64,000 bases of DNA from Lepus europaeus (Eukaryota > Chordata > Mammalia > Lagomorpha > Leporidae), in the NCBI RefSeq assembly GCF_033115175.1, contig NC_084831.1, positions 14,485,138 through 14,549,137 on the forward strand, read 5' to 3'. The translations under genes and the position numbers were made by a program. This document shows, in pieces, positions 61,489-64,000 of the stretch (positions are counted from its first letter, which is position 1; every line of letters begins with the position of its first letter). The notes under the pieces were generated by a model. That model searched no databases, was not told the DNA's origin, and saw nothing but the letters and a program-made list of their open reading frames with translations.

Positions 61489-61588
61489 CTCATCTTTAGT
61501 TTGTGAAGATAACGGAATGTCAGAGTTGGAAGGGACCTTAAATGATCTAAACAAACGCTTTCCTTCAATCTTTTTAAAAATAGTACCA

Positions 61589-61888
61589 TAGGGGCCCGTG
61601 TTGTGGCATGGGGGGTAAAGCTGCCGCCTCCAATACTGGTATCCCATATGGGCACCAATTCAGGTCCCAGCTGCTCCACTTCTGACCCACTTCCCTACTA
61701 ATGGCTTGGGAAAAGTAGCAGACCATGGCTCAGGTGCCTGGGCCCCTGCCACCCATGGGGGAGACCTGGAAGAAGCCGCTGGTTCCTGGTTTTGGCCTGG
61801 CTCAGCCCTGGTTGTTGTAGCTACTTGGGGAATGAACCAGCAAATGGAAGATCTCTGTGTCTCTTCCTCTTTTAAATAAAAAACAAAC
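61589..61888 (+). mobile_element. C-type SINE
   Basis: GGGGCCCGTGTTGTGGCATG start. Confidence 0.93.
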
Positions 61889-62084
61889 AAAACATGGCAT
61901 CATAGAACAAAGACACCACAGAAAATCCTCCAATTTAAAAAACATGTATTTATTCAGAGGCAGCGCAGGAGAGCGAGCTTTCCTATGCGAATTCGCTCTT
62001 CCAGTGCCTGCAGCTCTGGGGCTAGGTCTGGGTGACGCTGGAGCCACCACCTGCCTCTTCCCGGATCTGCAGTGAGCACAGAGC

Positions 62085-62372
62085 TGGGCCAGGTGTTGTG
62101 GTTGCCGCCTGGGACACCCGCATCTCAGACTGGAGTGCTGGGATCAAGTTCCACCTCCACTTCCGATCCAGCTTCCTGCTGCTGATGGCTCGAATGCTTG
62201 GCCCAGGTATTTGGGTGCCTGCCACCCATGTGAGAGACCAGGAAGGAGTTCTGGGTTTCTGGTTTTGGCTGGCCCAGCCTGACTGTTGCAGCCATTTGGA
62301 GTGAACTCAGTGTAGGGGAGATCTGTCTCTGTCTCCCCATCACTTGGCTTTCCAAATAAGCAAATCTTTACA
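62085..62372 (+). mobile_element. C-type SINE, older
   Basis: GGGCCAGGTGTTGTGGTTGC start; CCAAATAAGCAAATC end. Confidence 0.9.
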
Positions 62373-62387
62373 AGAAACAAACCAGAG

Positions 62388-62692
62388 GGGCCGGCACTGT
62401 GGACAGCAGGTTAAGCCTCTACCTGTGGTGCCAGCAACCCATATGGGTGCTGGTTCCAGTCCCTATTGCTCCACTTCTATCTGGCTCCCTGCTAATGGGC
62501 TGGGGAAGCAGCGGAAGCTGGCCAAAGTGCTTGGGCCCCTGCAACCATGTGGGAGACCTGGAGGCAGCTCCTGGCTCCTAGCTCCAGCCGTTGCAGCCAT
62601 CTGAGGAGTGAACCAGCAAATGGAAGACCTCAGTCTCTCCCTGCAACTTTGCCTTTCAAATAAAATAAATCAATCTTCAAAAAAAGTTTCAA
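62388..62692 (+). mobile_element. C-type SINE
   Basis: GGGGCCGGCACTGTGGACAG start; CAAATAAAATAAATCAATC end. Confidence 0.94.
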
Positions 62693-62731
62693 AAAACCCA
62701 CTAAACTATTTTTGAAAACCTTCAGTTCTTT

Positions 62732-62961
62732 TTGACAGGCACCGCGCTGATCCGATGGCAGGAGCCAGGTGCTTCTCCTGGTCTCCCATGGGGTGCAGGG
62801 CCCAAGCACTTGGGCCATCTTCCACTGCACTCCCTGGCCACAGCAGAGAGCTGGCCTGGAAGAGGGGCAACCGGGACAGAACCGGCACCCCGACCGGGAC
62901 TAGAACCCGGTGTGCCGGCGCCGCTAGGCGGAGGACTAGCCTATTGAGCCACGGCGCCAGC
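62732..62961 (-). mobile_element. Young C-type SINE with internal deletion
   Basis: Perfect 19-bp duplication TGAAAACCTTCAGTTCTTT at 62713-62731 and 62962-62980. About 95 bp missing compared with the copy at 26465. Confidence 0.97.
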
Positions 62962-63027
62962 TGAAAACCTTCAGTTCTTTAAACAACATTCAACGTAAAC
63001 ATAACTTGCCATTAAGATAAGAATATG

Positions 63028-63328
63028 GGGGGCCAGGCTGTGGTGTAGTAGGCTGACTGTCCCTGAGACACCAGCATCCCACGTGGGCGCCAGTCCATGT
63101 CCCGGCTGCTCCACTTCCAGTCCAGCTCTCTGCTGTGGCCTGGGAAAGCGGTGGAAGATGGCCCAAGTGCTTGGGCCCCTGTACCTGTGTGGGAGACCCA
63201 GAAGAAGCTCCTGGCTCTGGATTAGCTCAGCTCCAGCTGTTGCTACCATTTGGGGGAGTCAATCAGCAGGCAGAAGACCGTTCTGTCTCTCCCTCTCTGT
63301 AACTCTACATCTGAAACAAAATCTTTTC
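63028..63328 (+). mobile_element. C-type SINE
   Basis: GGGGGGCCAGGCTGTGGTG start. Confidence 0.93.
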
Positions 63329-63339
63329 TAAGAATTTGG

Positions 63340-63626
63340 GGTTGGCATGTGGTGCGGGGGTTAAGCCTCCACCTGCAATGCCAGCATCCCAGAGACCTGG
63401 CTGCTCCACTGCTGATCCAGCTCCCTGCTAATCTGGCCTGAAAAAGCAGCAGATCCCCCACGTGCTTGGGCCTCTATTACCCACATGGGAGACCTGAAAG
63501 AAGCTTGTCTCCTGGCTTCAGCCTGGCACGGCCTTGTGGCCATTTGTGGAGTGGCAGCAGATGGAAGATTTCTATCTCTCCCTCTCTAACTCCTGCCTTT
63601 CAAATAAGTAAAAAATAAATAAATCA
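63340..63626 (+). mobile_element. C-type SINE
   Basis: GGGGTTGGCATGTGGTGCGG start; AATAAGTAAAAAATAAATAAATC end. Confidence 0.93.
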
Positions 63627-63636
63627 GAATTCCAAA

Positions 63637-63918
63637 GCAGGGGCAGTGCTGTGGTGCCACCTTCAATGACCCCATCCTGCAGGAGTATGCCAGTTCAAGT
63701 TCCAGCTACTCTGTTGCTGATCCAGCTCCCTGCTCCCTGGGAGGGTCGCAGCAAATGGCCCAAGTGCTTGGGCCCCTGCACCTATGTGGGAGACCCTGAT
63801 GGAGTTCTGGACTCCTGGCTTCAGCCTGGCCTTTGTGGTCATTTAGGGAGTGGACCAGCAGATAACAGACCTCCTGCCCTCTCTCGCTCAGCCTTTCCAA
63901 TAAATAAGTAAATGATCT
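63637..63918 (+). mobile_element. C-type SINE
   Basis: GCAGGGGCAGTGCTGTGGTG start; CCAATAAATAAGTAAATG end. Confidence 0.92.
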
Positions 63919-63974
63919 TGTTGAAGAAAGGAAATAGAAGGAACTCTGAAAAAAAAAGAATATTTAAAAAATCA

Positions 63975-64000
63975 GGAGCCAACACTGTGGCACGGTAGGC
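63975..64000 (+). mobile_element. C-type SINE cut by the window edge
   Basis: GGAGCCAACACTGTGGCACG is the SINE head. Confidence 0.75.

Noticed and set aside
55200-64000. HP1BP3 exons expected on this side by synteny
   Set aside because: No frame on the minus strand matches HP1BP3 as far as I can recognise; its 3' end probably lies beyond the window.

Overview
The window is mammalian nuclear DNA, almost certainly from a rabbit or close lagomorph. More than fifty copies of the lagomorph C-type SINE (tRNA-derived, with a GGTTCGAGTCC-like B box, a CT-rich tail and an AAATAAATAAATCTTT end) lie in introns and intergenic DNA on both strands, together with older L1, L2 and MIR remnants. Nearly all long open frames are chance frames in GC-rich or tandem-repeat DNA.

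Two protein-coding genes can be rebuilt exon by exon, both on the minus strand. KIF17, the homodimeric kinesin-2 motor, runs from its start codon at 44046 to its stop at 1771. Its 15 coding exons add up to 3078 nt (1025 residues) with consistent splice phases and GT/AG borders. SH2D5, a PTB plus SH2 adaptor, runs from 51543 to 46324 in 9 coding exons (1266 nt, 421 residues). The order KIF17 - SH2D5 matches human 1p36.12, where DDOST would lie beyond the left edge and HP1BP3 beyond the right.

Layout: 1-825 is a GC-rich minisatellite. 1300-1770 is the KIF17 3' UTR. 1771-44046 is KIF17, whose intron 11 holds a shredded L1 and a 1 kb C-rich minisatellite. 43.7-44.5 kb is the KIF17 CpG-rich promoter, with a perfect RFX-type X-box. 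45.2-46.3 kb is the SH2D5 3' UTR. 46.3-51.6 kb holds the SH2D5 coding exons. 53.5-55.2 kb is a CpG island that probably holds the SH2D5 promoter and noncoding first exon. 55.2-64 kb is intergenic and increasingly filled with SINEs, with an unrecognised AT-richer unique block at 59.3-60.57 kb.

Both genes are known mainly from brain. KIF17 carries dendritic (NMDA-receptor) and ciliary cargo; SH2D5 binds BCR and affects Rac1. They are neighbours rather than a functional operon. I found no wholly new system. The most useful leads are two perfect X-boxes in KIF17, CTCF-like sites, the two minisatellites, a 128-bp tandem duplication in SH2D5, SINEs with intact target-site duplications, and a lineage-specific PPE repeat in the KIF17 stalk.
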